NCBI GenBank assembly: GCA_025800215.1
Contig: JAOXSC010000019.1
Span: 1-45,930, forward strand
Origin: Marinibacterium sp.
GTDB taxonomy: Bacteria > Pseudomonadota > Alphaproteobacteria > Rhodobacterales > Rhodobacteraceae
Direction: 5' to 3'
Length of the DNA: 45,930 nucleotides
Both the position numbers and the translations under genes were made by a program. Of the stretch, positions 23,160 to 33,600 are shown one piece after another. The first letter of the stretch is position 1; every line of letters starts with the position of its first letter. The notes beneath the pieces were generated by a model. That model searched no databases, was not told where the DNA came from, and was given only the letters and a program-made list of their open reading frames with translations.

Positions 23160-24980
23160 TCAGCCCTCCATCGCTTCGAGCTCGTCGATCATGGCGCTGA
23201 TCATCGAGAGGCCCTTGTCCCAGAATGTGGGGTCTGACGCATCAAGGCCGAAGGGGGCCAGCAGATCCTTGTGGTGCTTGGAGCCACCCGCGCGCAGCAT
23301 ATCGAAATATTTGTCTTCGAACCCTTCGGCGCCGTCGGCATAGACCGAATAGAGCGCATTCACGAGCCCGTCGCCAAAGGCATAGGCATAGACATAGAAG
23401 GGCGAATGCACGAAATGCGGGATATAGGCCCAGAAGGTTTCATACCCGTCCATGAAGTCGAACGCCGGCCCGAGGCTTTCGCCCTGCACGCTCATCCACA
23501 GGGCGTTGATGTCGTCCGGGGTCAGCTCTCCGTTGCGGCGGGCATCATGCAGTTTGCATTCGAAATCATAGAACGCGATCTGACGCACCACGGTGTTGAT
23601 CATGTCTTCGACCTTGCCCGCCAGCAGCACCTTGCGCTGCTGCGGGGTTTCGGCGCGCTCAAGCATCGAGCGGAAGGTCAGCATTTCGCCGAACACGCTG
23701 GCGGTTTCGGCCAGGGTCAGCGGGGTCGATGACAACATTTCACCCTGACCGGCGGCCAGCACCTGATGCACGCCATGGCCCAGCTCATGCGCCAGGGTCA
23801 TCACGTCGCGGGGTTTGCCCAGATAGTTGAGCATCACATAGGGGTGCACGTCGGTCACGGTGGGGTGGGCAAAGGCGCCGGGGGCTTTGCCCGGCTTCAC
23901 GCCCGCATCAATCCAGCCCTTGGAAAAGAACGGCTGTGCGATCTCGGCCATGCGCGGGTCAAAGGCGGCATAGGCATCCATCACCACGCGCTCGGCTTCG
24001 TCCCAGCCGACAATGCGGGTGTCTTCCATGGGCAGCGGTGCGTTGCGGTCCCAGACCTGCATCCGGTCCAGCCCCAGCCATTTGCGCTTGAGCTCGTAGT
24101 AGCGGTGGCTCAGGCGCGGATAGGCGGCCGTCACGGCGCTGCGCAGGGCGTCGACCACTTCGGGTTCCACATGGTTCGACAGGTGGCGGCCGGTTTGCGG
24201 GGTGGGCATGCCGCGCCAGCGGTCGACGATTTCCTTTTCCTTGGCCAGCGTGTTGTGTACGCGCGCAAAGGTCTTGACGTTGGCACCGAACACATCGGCC
24301 AGTTCGCGGGCGGCGGCCTCGCGCAGGGGGCGGTCCTGTTCGGTGAGCAGGTTCAGCGTGCCTTCGATGTTGCGGGTTTCGCCGTCGACATCGAATTCCA
24401 GCCCCGCGATGGTTTCATCAAAGAGCTTTTCCCAAGCATCGCCCACCGCACCCAGATCATGCATGAACTTTTCGAGCTCATCGCTGAGCTGATAGGGCTT
24501 CATCGCGCGGATCCGCTCGAACACCGGGGCATAGCGCGCCAGATCGGCGTTTTCGCCCAGAAGGCGCGACAGGTGATCATCGTCAAGCCGGTTGATCTCG
24601 AGCGTGAAGAACACCAGCGGCGTGGTGAAATTGGTGATCTTTTCCTGATGGTCGGACAGGAACTTTGCCCGGTCGGCATCGGTGGTCAGCTGATAGTAGC
24701 GTAGCCCGGCATAGGACATGATGCGCCCGGCCACCGCGTTGATACGTTCGTTGCGCTGGACGCAGGTCAAAAGCCCGGCTGCGTCCAGTTCGGTCAGCTT
24801 GCCTTCGTAATCTTCGGCAAAGCTGACACAGGCCTGTTCCAGCCAGTCCAGATCACGCTTGAGCTCGACCGCGTCAGGGCCGGGGTAGAGATCGCTCAGA
24901 TCCCATTCGGGCAGATCGCCAAGACCGCCGGGGCCAGAAGACGCATTGGCATCGCGGAGCGGGAAGGGGAGCTGGAGCAT
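23160..24980 (-). CDS. pepF: Oligoendopeptidase F (M3 family metallopeptidase)
   Basis: Cytoplasmic zinc oligopeptidase, 606 residues, usual for PepF/M3B. The HELGH zinc motif is at residues 398-402 within TLAHELGHGVHQVLA, and the downstream glutamate ligand is in the ETASVFGEM segment. The N-terminal half is a long helical region (PEWDLSDLYPGPDAVELKRD onward). I chose the ATG at 24980 (MLQLPFPLRDA); an in-frame ATG at 25013 would add 11 residues. It lies 69 bp after the dehalogenase gene on the same strand. Confidence 0.93.
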   Translation of the reverse strand: MLQLPFPLRDANASSGPGGLGDLPEWDLSDLYPGPDAVELKRDLDWLEQACVSFAEDYEGKLTELDAAGLLTCVQRNERINAVAGRIMSYAGLRYYQLTTDADRAKFLSDHQEKITNFTTPLVFFTLEINRLDDDHLSRLLGENADLARYAPVFERIRAMKPYQLSDELEKFMHDLGAVGDAWEKLFDETIAGLEFDVDGETRNIEGTLNLLTEQDRPLREAAARELADVFGANVKTFARVHNTLAKEKEIVDRWRGMPTPQTGRHLSNHVEPEVVDALRSAVTAAYPRLSHRYYELKRKWLGLDRMQVWDRNAPLPMEDTRIVGWDEAERVVMDAYAAFDPRMAEIAQPFFSKGWIDAGVKPGKAPGAFAHPTVTDVHPYVMLNYLGKPRDVMTLAHELGHGVHQVLAAGQGEMLSSTPLTLAETASVFGEMLTFRSMLERAETPQQRKVLLAGKVEDMINTVVRQIAFYDFECKLHDARRNGELTPDDINALWMSVQGESLGPAFDFMDGYETFWAYIPHFVHSPFYVYAYAFGDGLVNALYSVYADGAEGFEDKYFDMLRAGGSKHHKDLLAPFGLDASDPTFWDKGLSMISAMIDELEAMEG

Positions 24981-25049
24981 AGGGGCCTCGTATCTGCTGA
25001 GCGTCCTACACATCTAGGCCCGCGCCCGCCTGACCACAAGCGGGCGCTG

Positions 25050-25940
25050 TCAGGCAGGCAGCCAGTCTGCGATGGCCCGGCCGATGTCGTGGGGGCTGTC
25101 TTCCTGGATATAGTGGATGCCGGGGACGGTGACTTCGGTCAGGTTGGGCCAGCTGCGCACAAAGTCGCGCGCGGGCCCTTTGGCCAGCAGCGCTCCGGGT
25201 TCGGCGTTGACGTAAAGCTTGGGCAGATCCGACGCCGCCATGAAGGCGCCATAGGCCTGCACGATCTCGACCATCTCGGGCGGTTCGCCCGCGATGGGGA
25301 TCTGGCGCGGCCAGCTGAGCGTCGGGCGCCGGTCTTCGCCGGGGGTGCGGAAGGGGCGGCGGTATTCGTCCATTTCTTCGGGGCTGAGGTCGCGCAGGAT
25401 GGAATGGGGAAGGGTGCCTTCGACAAAGGCGTTGCTTTTGAGGATGATGTCTTCTCCGGCGGGGGATCGGAAGGCCTGAAAGATCTCGCGCGCGCCGTCG
25501 GGGAACGCATCCCAGCTGGGCACGGGGGCGACGATGGCCTCCATGAAGGCGATGGCCTTGACCGCATCGGGATGGGTCTGGGCCCAGTGGAACCCAAGCG
25601 CCGATCCCCAGTCATGCAGCACCAGCGTGACATTCTGCGTGACACCAAGCGTGTCCAGCAGGGCAAACAGATAGCTGCGGTGTTCGGCAAAGCTGTAGCT
25701 GTCGGGGCCGGGGGCATCGAGCTTGTCGGAATCCCCCATGCCGATCAGGTCGGGTGCGATCAGTCGCCCGCGCCCCTCAAGATGCGGCATCACATTGCGC
25801 CACAGATAGGACGAGGTCGGGTTGCCATGCAGAAACACGATCGGGTCGCCTTCGCCGGTTTCGACATAGGCCATGGTCTTGCCATGGATCGTGGCGGTCT
25901 TTTTGGGCGGCACGGCAGTGGACAGCGCATCGGTGGTCAT
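25050..25940 (-). CDS. Haloalkane dehalogenase (HLD-II type)
   Basis: Alpha/beta-hydrolase predicted to hydrolyse carbon-halogen bonds, 296 residues. The distinctive residues of subfamily II (DhaA/LinB) are in place: halide-binding Asn40 in [12 protein letters not shown], nucleophile Asp110 and halide-binding Trp111 in [10 protein letters not shown], catalytic acid Glu134 in FMEAI, and catalytic His276 in GIHYIQED. An Asp nucleophile with Asn/Trp halide ligands separates it from epoxide hydrolases and esterases. The start at 25940 has AAAGGA 8 bp upstream. No haloacid dehalogenase or alcohol dehydrogenase gene is adjacent. Confidence 0.9.
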   Translation of the reverse strand: MTTDALSTAVPPKKTATIHGKTMAYVETGEGDPIVFLHGNPTSSYLWRNVMPHLEGRGRLIAPDLIGMGDSDKLDAPGPDSYSFAEHRSYLFALLDTLGVTQNVTLVLHDWGSALGFHWAQTHPDAVKAIAFMEAIVAPVPSWDAFPDGAREIFQAFRSPAGEDIILKSNAFVEGTLPHSILRDLSPEEMDEYRRPFRTPGEDRRPTLSWPRQIPIAGEPPEMVEIVQAYGAFMAASDLPKLYVNAEPGALLAKGPARDFVRSWPNLTEVTVPGIHYIQEDSPHDIGRAIADWLPA

Positions 25941-26076
25941 CGTCGTGGTCCTTTGACGGATTGGAGCAGGTCGGCTTTGCGGGCATGAGGTCACAGGCGG
26001 CCGCAACTGTCCAGTGGCAGGTGGCAGCCGCCCCGCTGCCCTGCGCGGCCCTGCGCGAGCGCCTCAGAGGGCGCGG

Positions 26077-27669
26077 TCAGACGCCATACTGGGCCAGCAT
26101 CGCGCGCAGGTCATCCAGCGTGTTGGCCTCGGCCACAGGCTTGTCACGGCGCCAGCGGCGCATGCGCGGAAAGCGCAGCGCGACGCCGGATTTGTGGCGC
26201 GGGCTGGGCTGGATGCCTTCAAAGGCGATCTCGAACACGTGATGCGGCGTGACCTGCCGCACCGGGCCAAAGCGCTGCTGGGTGTTCTGACGCACCCAGG
26301 CGGTCAGTTCGCTGAATTCCGCATCCGTCAGCCCCGAATAGGCCTTGGCAAAGGGCACCAGATCGTCGCCGTCGCGCACCGCAAAGGTGAAGTCGGAAAA
26401 CAGCGTTGCGCGCCGCCCGTGCCCGGCCTGCGCATAGATCATCACCGCGTCGATGGTCAGCGGATCAAGCTTCCATTTCCACCAGTCGCCGCGCTTGCGC
26501 CCGGCCAGATAGGGGGATGCGGCGCGCTTGATCATCAGCCCTTCGGCGCGGGCGTCGCGTGCCCCGTCACGCAGGCGCGCCAGATCGGTCCAGCTGTCAA
26601 AGCGCAGCGCGGGCGACAGGCGCAGCGGCGCAAAATCGGGCAGCGCCGACAGCATCGCCGTCAGCCGCGCGCGCCGCTCGTGCAGGGGGTGGGTGCGCAG
26701 ATCCTCACCGCCCTCTTCAAGCAGGTCATAGGCCTGCAGGATGACCGGCGCGTCGCGCAGCAGCGATTTGGGTACGGTTTTGCGGGTGATGCGCTTTTGC
26801 AGTGCGCCAAAGGGCAGCGGCCCGTCGCGCCAGGCCAGGATTTCGCCGTCGATCACGGTGCCCTGTGGCAGCACATCGCAGGCGCGGGCGAGTTCGGGAA
26901 AGCGGGGCGTCATCAGCTCTTCTCCGCGCGACCAGACAAAATGCTGGTGGTCGCGCAGGATCAGCTGACCCCGGATGCCGTCCCATTTCCATTCCGCGAT
27001 CCAGTCGGCCGGATCCCCCAGCGTGTCCGGATCCCCATCCAGCCCGTGGGCCAGGTAGAACGGATAGGGGCGCGAGGCGTCGGCGGCGGGGTTTTCGGCT
27101 TCGACCAGATCGTGAAAGCTGGTGGTGTCGGGGCTCCAGTCGCCCATCAGGCGATGGGCCAGGTCGGCTTCGTCCTGGCCGCTGGCGCGCGCCAGGGCGC
27201 GGGTCATCAGTTTCTGGCTGACGCCGATGCGAAAGCCGCCGGTCAGCAGCTTGTTGAACAGGAACCGCTGGGTTGTATCAAGCTGGTCCCAGGCCGCCAG
27301 GATGGCGTCTTTGCGCGCAGGTTCGGGCTGGTCCGACAGGGCGCGCAGATAGGTGATCCAGTGGGTCAGCCCGCAATCGCTGTCGCGGGCGGGGGGCGGC
27401 AGGATCAGGGCGATGGTTTCGGCCAGATCTCCGACCACCGGATAGCATTCTTCGAACAGCCACTGCGGCAGCCCCGCCCGTTCGGCCGCCCATTCGCGCA
27501 GCCGCGTGGTGGTCACCGTGCGCTTGGGCCGGCGGCCGGAAAACAGCGCGATGGTCCAGAGCCGGTCGCTGTCATCGGCGCGGGCAAGATAGTCGGCCAG
27601 CGCGGCGGTCTTGACGCTGGTGCGTGTGCTCTGGTCGATGGCGGTAAACAGGCGGGCGAAGTCTTTCAT
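26077..27669 (-). CDS. ATP-dependent DNA ligase (Exo-associated type)
   Basis: Seals DNA nicks using ATP, 530 residues. An N-terminal DNA-binding domain (about residues 1-200) is followed by the adenylation domain with nucleotidyl lysine K228 in EWKWDGIRGQL, motif III around VIDGEILAW, motif IV EGLMIKR, motif V WWKWKLDP, and an OB-fold C-terminus ending in SPRHKSGVALRFPRMRRWR. It belongs to the bacterial ligase type encoded with a metallo-beta-lactamase exonuclease, whose gene overlaps it by 4 bp (ATGA). The usual Lhr-type helicase and phosphoesterase partners are not adjacent. Confidence 0.93.
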   Translation of the reverse strand: MKDFARLFTAIDQSTRTSVKTAALADYLARADDSDRLWTIALFSGRRPKRTVTTTRLREWAAERAGLPQWLFEECYPVVGDLAETIALILPPPARDSDCGLTHWITYLRALSDQPEPARKDAILAAWDQLDTTQRFLFNKLLTGGFRIGVSQKLMTRALARASGQDEADLAHRLMGDWSPDTTSFHDLVEAENPAADASRPYPFYLAHGLDGDPDTLGDPADWIAEWKWDGIRGQLILRDHQHFVWSRGEELMTPRFPELARACDVLPQGTVIDGEILAWRDGPLPFGALQKRITRKTVPKSLLRDAPVILQAYDLLEEGGEDLRTHPLHERRARLTAMLSALPDFAPLRLSPALRFDSWTDLARLRDGARDARAEGLMIKRAASPYLAGRKRGDWWKWKLDPLTIDAVMIYAQAGHGRRATLFSDFTFAVRDGDDLVPFAKAYSGLTDAEFSELTAWVRQNTQQRFGPVRQVTPHHVFEIAFEGIQPSPRHKSGVALRFPRMRRWRRDKPVAEANTLDDLRAMLAQYGV

Positions 27670-28670
27670 GCCGGTTCCGCTTCGTCGCCGGTAAACTGGG
27701 TGGGGACCACCTGCGCCGACCAGCCTGCGTCGCTCAGCCAGCGGGCAAAGACATCTGTATAGCCGTGGGTGACATGGATCTGTTCGGCCCCGGTGGCGCG
27801 GATGGCCGAAATCAGGCCGGGCCAGTCGGCATGGTCAGAGATCACAAAGCCACGGTCCGACGCCCGGCGTCGCCGCACCCCGCGCAATTGCATCCAGCCG
27901 CTTGCAAACCCGGTCGACACCTGCCCGAACCGCTTGGCCCAGGCACTGCCAAGCGCGGCGGGCGGCGCCAGCACCAGCGCGCCGGGATGGGCGCGCGGAT
28001 CGGTGTCGGGGGTGACGGGGCAGGTGGCCGGCAGCGCATAGCCCTGATCGCGCAGCACCTGGGTGGTCGCTTCGGCCGCGCCATGGGTCAGGATCGGGCC
28101 GATGGATGGATCCAGCATATGCAGGATGCGCTGCGCCTTGCCCAGCGAATAGGCCCCCAGCATCGGGGTGATCCCATCGCGCTGGCACGCGGCCCACCAC
28201 TGGTTGATCTCAGCCGCGATCTGCGCCTGCGGGCGCCAGCGAAAGATCGGCAGGCCAAAGGTGCTTTCGGTGATGAAACTGTGGCAGGGCACGGGGTCGA
28301 AGGGCTCGCAAAGCCCGTCCTCCACGGTCTTGTAATCGCCCGAAGCGACCCAGATTTCGCCGTCGACCTCGACCCGGATCTGGGCCGATCCGGGCACGTG
28401 GCCGGCGGGGTGAAACGACACGCGCGCCCCGCCGATCTGCAGCGGCGCGCCATAGGCCACGGTCTCAAGGGGGATGTCGCCCAGCCGGTGGCGCAGCACC
28501 GGGGCGGCGGCATCGGTGCACAGATAGCGCGCGTGACCGGGGCGGGCATGGTCGGCATGGCCATGGGTGATCAGCGCCCGGTCCACCGGGCGCCAGGGGT
28601 CGATATGGAAATCCCCTGCCGGGCAATAGATGCCACGATCAGTAAAGCTCAGGACCGGGTCGCGCGTCAT
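27666..28670 (-). CDS. Ligase-associated DNA exonuclease (metallo-beta-lactamase fold)
   Basis: The 334-residue product belongs to the MBL-fold/beta-CASP nucleases of the SNM1/Pso2 type that accompany bacterial ATP-dependent DNA ligases. The metal motif HGHADH (H36, H38, D40, H41) is intact, and later motifs include FHPAGHVPGSAQI and VASGDYK. The C-terminal part has SDHADWPGL and HVTHGYTD. It overlaps the ligase start by 4 bp, so both are made together. A role in DNA repair end-processing is inferred from the family. Confidence 0.92.
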   Translation of the reverse strand: MTRDPVLSFTDRGIYCPAGDFHIDPWRPVDRALITHGHADHARPGHARYLCTDAAAPVLRHRLGDIPLETVAYGAPLQIGGARVSFHPAGHVPGSAQIRVEVDGEIWVASGDYKTVEDGLCEPFDPVPCHSFITESTFGLPIFRWRPQAQIAAEINQWWAACQRDGITPMLGAYSLGKAQRILHMLDPSIGPILTHGAAEATTQVLRDQGYALPATCPVTPDTDPRAHPGALVLAPPAALGSAWAKRFGQVSTGFASGWMQLRGVRRRRASDRGFVISDHADWPGLISAIRATGAEQIHVTHGYTDVFARWLSDAGWSAQVVPTQFTGDEAEPA

Positions 28671-28708
28671 GGGGGCAAGGATAGCGCCCGCGCGCCGCGC
28701 TGCAAATC

Positions 28709-29653
28709 TCAGCTGGCGCTGCGGAACAGATCGGCCATGCGGTCATAGACATGCTGGCGGGTCTGCGGTGTTTCCATCATGACCTCGTGTTCGCAGCCCG
28801 GCAACATCTCGAGCTCGCCTCCGGGCCAGCGGCGCATGCGGTCGCGGGCGCGGGGGATGTCGACGATGCGTTCATTGTCGCCCACAAAGCAGATGCAGGG
28901 CAGATCCGGCGATGGCCGTTGCGACAGCGTGTCGGTTTCATCCAACGCCTCGCGCAGCCAGTGCAGGCTGGGCCCGCCCAGCGACAGGTCAGGCTGGCGT
29001 TCCAGCTGAACCCGCATGAGGTCGAACATGGCGCGGTCGCTGGTCAGCGTGTTGTCGTCAAAGTCGCCGAATTCCACGTAGTTTTCCGGCCGCGTGCCCG
29101 GCGTCAGCCGGTGTTCCTGGCCGATCAGGCGGGCGGCCTTGGGCAGCACCCAGGCGGCCAGACGCACCGGGGGCATCAGCGAAATGCCCCACATCGGGCC
29201 GGTAAAGACGCTGCTGACCACATCCACATTGCCATCCATGACCGCGCGCAGCCCGATGGCCCCGCCCATGGAATGGCCGATCAGGTGGAACGGGCGCGGC
29301 AGGCCGAGCGTGTCCACCGCCTGCACGACGGCGGCCACATCGGCCTGATAGTCGACGAAATCCACGATATGCCCGACGCGCCGGTCATCCAGCATCCGGT
29401 CGGCCAGACCCTGACCGCGCCAGTCGATGGACACGGTGGCAAAGCCACGGCGCGCCAGTTCGGCGGCGGCGTCATTGTATTTTTCGACATATTCGGTGCG
29501 CCCAGGGAACAGCAGAACCGTCCCTTGGGCCTGTTCCGGCTGCCAGACGCCGATGCGGATGCGCAATCCATCTTCGGTCTGGAGCCAGTAGGCGGCCCCG
29601 GCAGGTGCGCCGGGCGCGGGCTCGGCGTAGAGCGGGGCCGCGTCAAGCTGCAT
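28709..29653 (-). CDS. Alpha/beta hydrolase (lysophospholipase / monoacylglycerol lipase-like)
   Basis: The 314-residue product is a serine hydrolase with nucleophile Ser128 in IGHSMGG, an oxyanion region FPGRTEYVEKY and SIDWRGQG, an acid in the VGDNERIVD segment, and the terminal histidine in GCEHEVMME. These fit the PldB/monoacylglycerol lipase group. There is no signal peptide. Its ATG overlaps the stop of the SCP2-domain gene by one base (TGATG), so the two are translated together. Both may handle lipids; the substrate is not known. Confidence 0.87.
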   Translation of the reverse strand: MQLDAAPLYAEPAPGAPAGAAYWLQTEDGLRIRIGVWQPEQAQGTVLLFPGRTEYVEKYNDAAAELARRGFATVSIDWRGQGLADRMLDDRRVGHIVDFVDYQADVAAVVQAVDTLGLPRPFHLIGHSMGGAIGLRAVMDGNVDVVSSVFTGPMWGISLMPPVRLAAWVLPKAARLIGQEHRLTPGTRPENYVEFGDFDDNTLTSDRAMFDLMRVQLERQPDLSLGGPSLHWLREALDETDTLSQRPSPDLPCICFVGDNERIVDIPRARDRMRRWPGGELEMLPGCEHEVMMETPQTRQHVYDRMADLFRSAS

Positions 29654-29943
29654 CAGCCAAGAACCGACGACAGTTGCATTGCCAGGCCCATGTCGCCATC
29701 AACCGCCAGCTTGCCGCCCATGAAGGCCGCCGTGGGGTTCATGTCGCCGCTCAGGATGGCCTGAAAGGTCTCAACATCGGCGGTCAGGGTCACGTCTGCG
29801 TCTTCGTCCGACGCGCGGGCGCCGCTGCCGTCCATGACGATGCAGCCTTCGCCGGTGATGTCGAACTTGGCCGACCCACCAAAGCTGGCGCCTTCGAGCT
29901 TGGCGTTCAGTTCCTCAACCGCTTTCGAGATAACGTCGCTCAT
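29653..29943 (-). CDS. SCP2 sterol-binding domain protein
   Basis: A stand-alone SCP2 lipid-binding domain of 96 residues. The pattern KFDITGEGCIVMDG, then DADVTLTADVETFQAILSGDMNPTAAFMGGKLAVDGDMG covers the whole domain. In bacteria such proteins probably bind fatty acids or other lipids; the ligand is unknown. I chose the start at 29943 (MSDVISKAVEE); an ATG 12 bp upstream has its ribosome site directly adjacent, which would not work well. It is coupled to the alpha/beta hydrolase and divergent from the TPR gene. Confidence 0.88.
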   Translation of the reverse strand: MSDVISKAVEELNAKLEGASFGGSAKFDITGEGCIVMDGSGARASDEDADVTLTADVETFQAILSGDMNPTAAFMGGKLAVDGDMGLAMQLSSVLG

Positions 29944-30021
29944 GTCTTTTTCCATCCCTTATTCAATCTGACGCGCTCGTGTCTGGATTTCACGACGCGT
30001 GGCGTTACAGTGAGTGCTGTT

Positions 30022-30591
30022 ATGAGCAAATGGAACCCCGTTCTCAAAGGTACCGTGGCGGCAATCTTCGTCACAGTCATGTTTTCCATACCTTTACCCG
30101 CGCAAAGCGCGGACCCGACGGACGAATCGATGCTGCTGGAACAGCTGTCGCAGGCGGATCCGGCGGATGCGGCGCGGCTGGACCGGCAGTTGCGGGCGCT
30201 TTGGGACGCCAGCGGATCACCCGCGATGGACCTGCTGCTGCGGCGCGGGCGCGATGCGATGGCGGCCGGAGACGTGGCCCAGGCGATCGAGCATCTGACC
30301 GCGCTGACCGATCACGCCCCCGCGTTTGCCGAAGGCTACCACGCCCGTGCCGCCGCCTATTTCGAAGCAGGGCTTTACGGGCCCGCGCTGGCGGATCTGG
30401 AACGCACGCTGGCGCTGAACCCCAACCATTATCTGGCGATCTACGGTCTGGGCACGATCCTGGAAACCTTTGGCGAACCCGAACTGGCCTATGAGGCCTA
30501 TTCGCGCGTTCTGGCTATACATCCCCATCACGACGAAGTAACCAAGGCGGCAGACCGGCTGCGGCCGGATATCGAGGGCAAGGCGCTCTGA
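30022..30591 (+). CDS. Secreted TPR protein
   Basis: The 189-residue product has a signal peptide (about residues 8-29, ending before DPTDES) and three tetratricopeptide-like repeats. They lie in the segments around GDVAQAIEHLTALTDHAPAF, LYGPALADLERTLALNPNHY and EPELAYEAYSRVLAIHPHHD. TPRs usually mediate protein contacts; a periplasmic scaffold role is likely but unproven. The ATG at 30022 begins the signal peptide; the frame upstream is antisense to the lipid genes. The ribosome site is weak. The helicase gene follows 39 bp later. Confidence 0.82.
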   Translation: MSKWNPVLKGTVAAIFVTVMFSIPLPAQSADPTDESMLLEQLSQADPADAARLDRQLRALWDASGSPAMDLLLRRGRDAMAAGDVAQAIEHLTALTDHAPAFAEGYHARAAAYFEAGLYGPALADLERTLALNPNHYLAIYGLGTILETFGEPELAYEAYSRVLAIHPHHDEVTKAADRLRPDIEGKAL

Positions 30592-30630
30592 TCTTCAAGG
30601 GCCGCGGGCAACCGGGCAGGGGGCAGCAAG

Positions 30631-33600
30631 GTGACAGCGTCATCGCGGGTGCAGGCCGTTCTGGGCCCCACCAACACGGGCAAGACCCATTACGCAATCG
30701 AACGCATGCTGGGCCATCGCACGGGCATCATCGGCCTGCCGCTGCGCCTTTTGGCGCGCGAGGTCTATGATCGCATCGTGGCGGCGCGCGGGCCATCGGT
30801 GGTGGCGCTGGTCACCGGCGAAGAACGCATCGTGCCGCCGCGCGCGCAATACTGGGTCTGCACCGTCGAAGCGATGCCCGAAGGCATGGGCGCCGATTTT
30901 GTCGCCATCGACGAAATCCAGCTATGTGCCGATCCTGAACGGGGCCATGTCTTTACCGACCGGCTGCTGCGGATGCGCGGGCTGCACGAAACGCTGTTTC
31001 TGGGGTCCGACACCATGCGCGGCCCGATCGCGCAGCTGGTGCCCGAAGCCACGTTCCTGCGCCGCGAACGCATGTCCCAGCTGGTCTATATGGGCCAGAA
31101 AAAGATCACCCGGATGCCCGCGCGCAGCGCCATTGTCGGGTTTTCGGTGGAAAACGTCTATGCCATCGCCGAGGTGCTCAAACGCCAGAAAGGTGGCGCT
31201 GCGGTGGTGATGGGCGCGCTCAGCCCCCGCACGCGCAACGCGCAGGTGGCGCTGTATCAGGAAGGCGAGGTTGACTACCTCGTGGCCACCGATGCCATCG
31301 GCATGGGGCTGAACCTGGACATCAACCATGTGGCCTTTTCGTCGCTGAGCAAATTTGACGGGCGTCGCATGCGCCCGCTGGCCCCCAACGAACTGGCCCA
31401 GATCGCCGGGCGCGCCGGGCGGGGCATGTCCAACGGCACCTTTGGCGTCACCGGCGAGGCGCCCCCGCTGGAGGATGGCGTGGCGCAGGCGATCATGGAT
31501 CACCGCTTTGCGCCTCTCAAAAAGCTCAACTGGCGCAATGCCGATCTGCGCTTTGGCAGCATCGAGGCGCTGATCGCCGCGCTTGAGGTGCCCCCCAGTG
31601 GCGATGTGCTGATCAAATCGCGCGAGGCCGATGACCTGATGGCGCTGAAATCGCTGTCGCAACTGGCCGAAATCCGGGCGCGCGCCAGCGATGGCGCGTC
31701 GGTGCGGCTGCTGTGGGATGTGTGCCGGATCCCCGATTTCCGGGGCATCAGCCATGCCGAACATGCCAGCCTGCTCGAGGTGATCTTCAACCACCTGCAT
31801 GAGCGCGGCAGCGTGCCCGACGACTGGATGGCGCGCCAGATCCGGCGCATCGACCGCACCGATGGCGACATTGACACGCTGTCCAAACGGCTGGCCTATA
31901 TCCGCACGTGGACGTATGTCGCACAACGTAAGGGGTGGCTTGGTGACGAAACCCATTGGCGCGGCGAGACCCGCGCTGTAGAAGACAGGGTGTCTGACGC
32001 CCTGCACCGGGCGTTAACCCAGAGATTTGTGGACCGGCGCACATCTGTGCTCTTGCGCCGGCTCAAGCAGAAGGAGGCCCTGTTGGCCGAGGTAAACGAC
32101 AAGGGTGAAGTGACCGTCGAAGGCGAATTCGTCGGGCGGCTCGAAGGATTCCGGTTCATCCAGGACAAAACCGCCGCAGGCGCCGAGGCAAAGGCGCTCA
32201 AATCGGCGTCTCTGCAGGCGCTGGCGCCGCAGTTCCATCTGATGGCGGACCGGTTCTACAACGCACCGGATACCGAAATCGACTTTACCGAACAGGGTGG
32301 GTTGATGTGGGGCGAACACGCGGTGGGCAAACTGACCCCCGGCGCCGATCCGCTGAAACCGCAGGTCGAGGTCTTTGTGGATGACACCGCAGGGCCCGAT
32401 GTGGCGCAGAAGGTCCAGCGCCGCCTGCAACATTTCATCGACCGCAAAGTGGCCAGCCTGTTCGAACCGCTGCTGGCGATGCAGAAGGATGAAACGCTGA
32501 CCGGGCTGGCGCGGGGCTTTGCCTTTCGCATGGTCGAAGGCTTTGGCATCCTGCCGCGTGCCGCCGTCGCACAAGAGGTCAAGGATCTTGATCAGGATGC
32601 ACGCGGCGCGCTGCGCAAGCATGGCATCCGCTTTGGCCAGTTCACCATTTTCGTGCCGGTTCTGCTGAAACCCGCACCGACGCGTCTGCGGCTGGTGCTG
32701 TGGTCGCTGGCGCGCGGGCTGGATGAATTCCCCGAAGCGCCGCCTCCGGGTCTGGTGACGGTGCCGAATCCGGTGTCTGCCCCGGATGGCTATGACGCGA
32801 TGTCGGGCTATCGCGGCGCGGGCGAGCGGGCGATTCGCATCGACATGCTGGAACGGCTGGCGGATATGCTGCGGGCCGAAGACAGCCGTGGCGGCTTTGA
32901 AGCCAAGGCCGACATGCTGTCGATCACCGGCATGACGTTGGAACAGTTCGCCGAGCTGATGCAGGGCTTGGGCTATCGCGCCGAAAAGGGCGAGCGGGCC
33001 AAGATGAAAGCGGTGGTCAAACCCGCAGAAGCACCGGCAGAAGCAGCGATCGAAGCACCGGCCGAAGTTGCAGCCGATGCTCCGGTCGAAACACCGGAAG
33101 AACCCGTGGCCGACGCCACGCCCGAGGGAGATTCGGGCGATGTGGCCGCAGCTGAGCCGTCCGCCGAAGATGCCGCCGCACCCGAGACGGCGGAACAACC
33201 CGTGGCAGAGGCCGAGGCAGAAACGCCTGCTGAAACCCCCGCAGAGGCTCCGGCAGAGACCCCTGCAGACGCCGCACCCGAGGCATCCGAAGCTCCGGTG
33301 CTGGAACCGGTGATCGACGCCGAAACCGGCCAGCCCGAGGTCGAGGTCTTCTATACCTTCACCTGGGGGCGCAATCGTTCGGGTGGCCAGCAGCGCAACC
33401 GGCGCGGTGGCCAGGATGGCGAGCGCACCGAAGCGCGTGGCAAAGGCCGCCGTCAGGGTGGCGCGCGCGACGGCGATGGTCCGCGCAAGGGCAAGCCGCG
33501 TGGCAAGCCTCAGGGCAAGAAGCCCGGTGGCAAGCGCGACGGTGCCCAGACCTATGCTGCGCGCCCGCCGCGCAAGGAAAAGGAAATTGATCCTGACAAC

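Noticed and set aside
26014..27762. 582-codon open frame opposite the DNA ligase gene
   Set aside because: No recognisable domain. The minus-strand ligase has all catalytic motifs, so this is a shadow.
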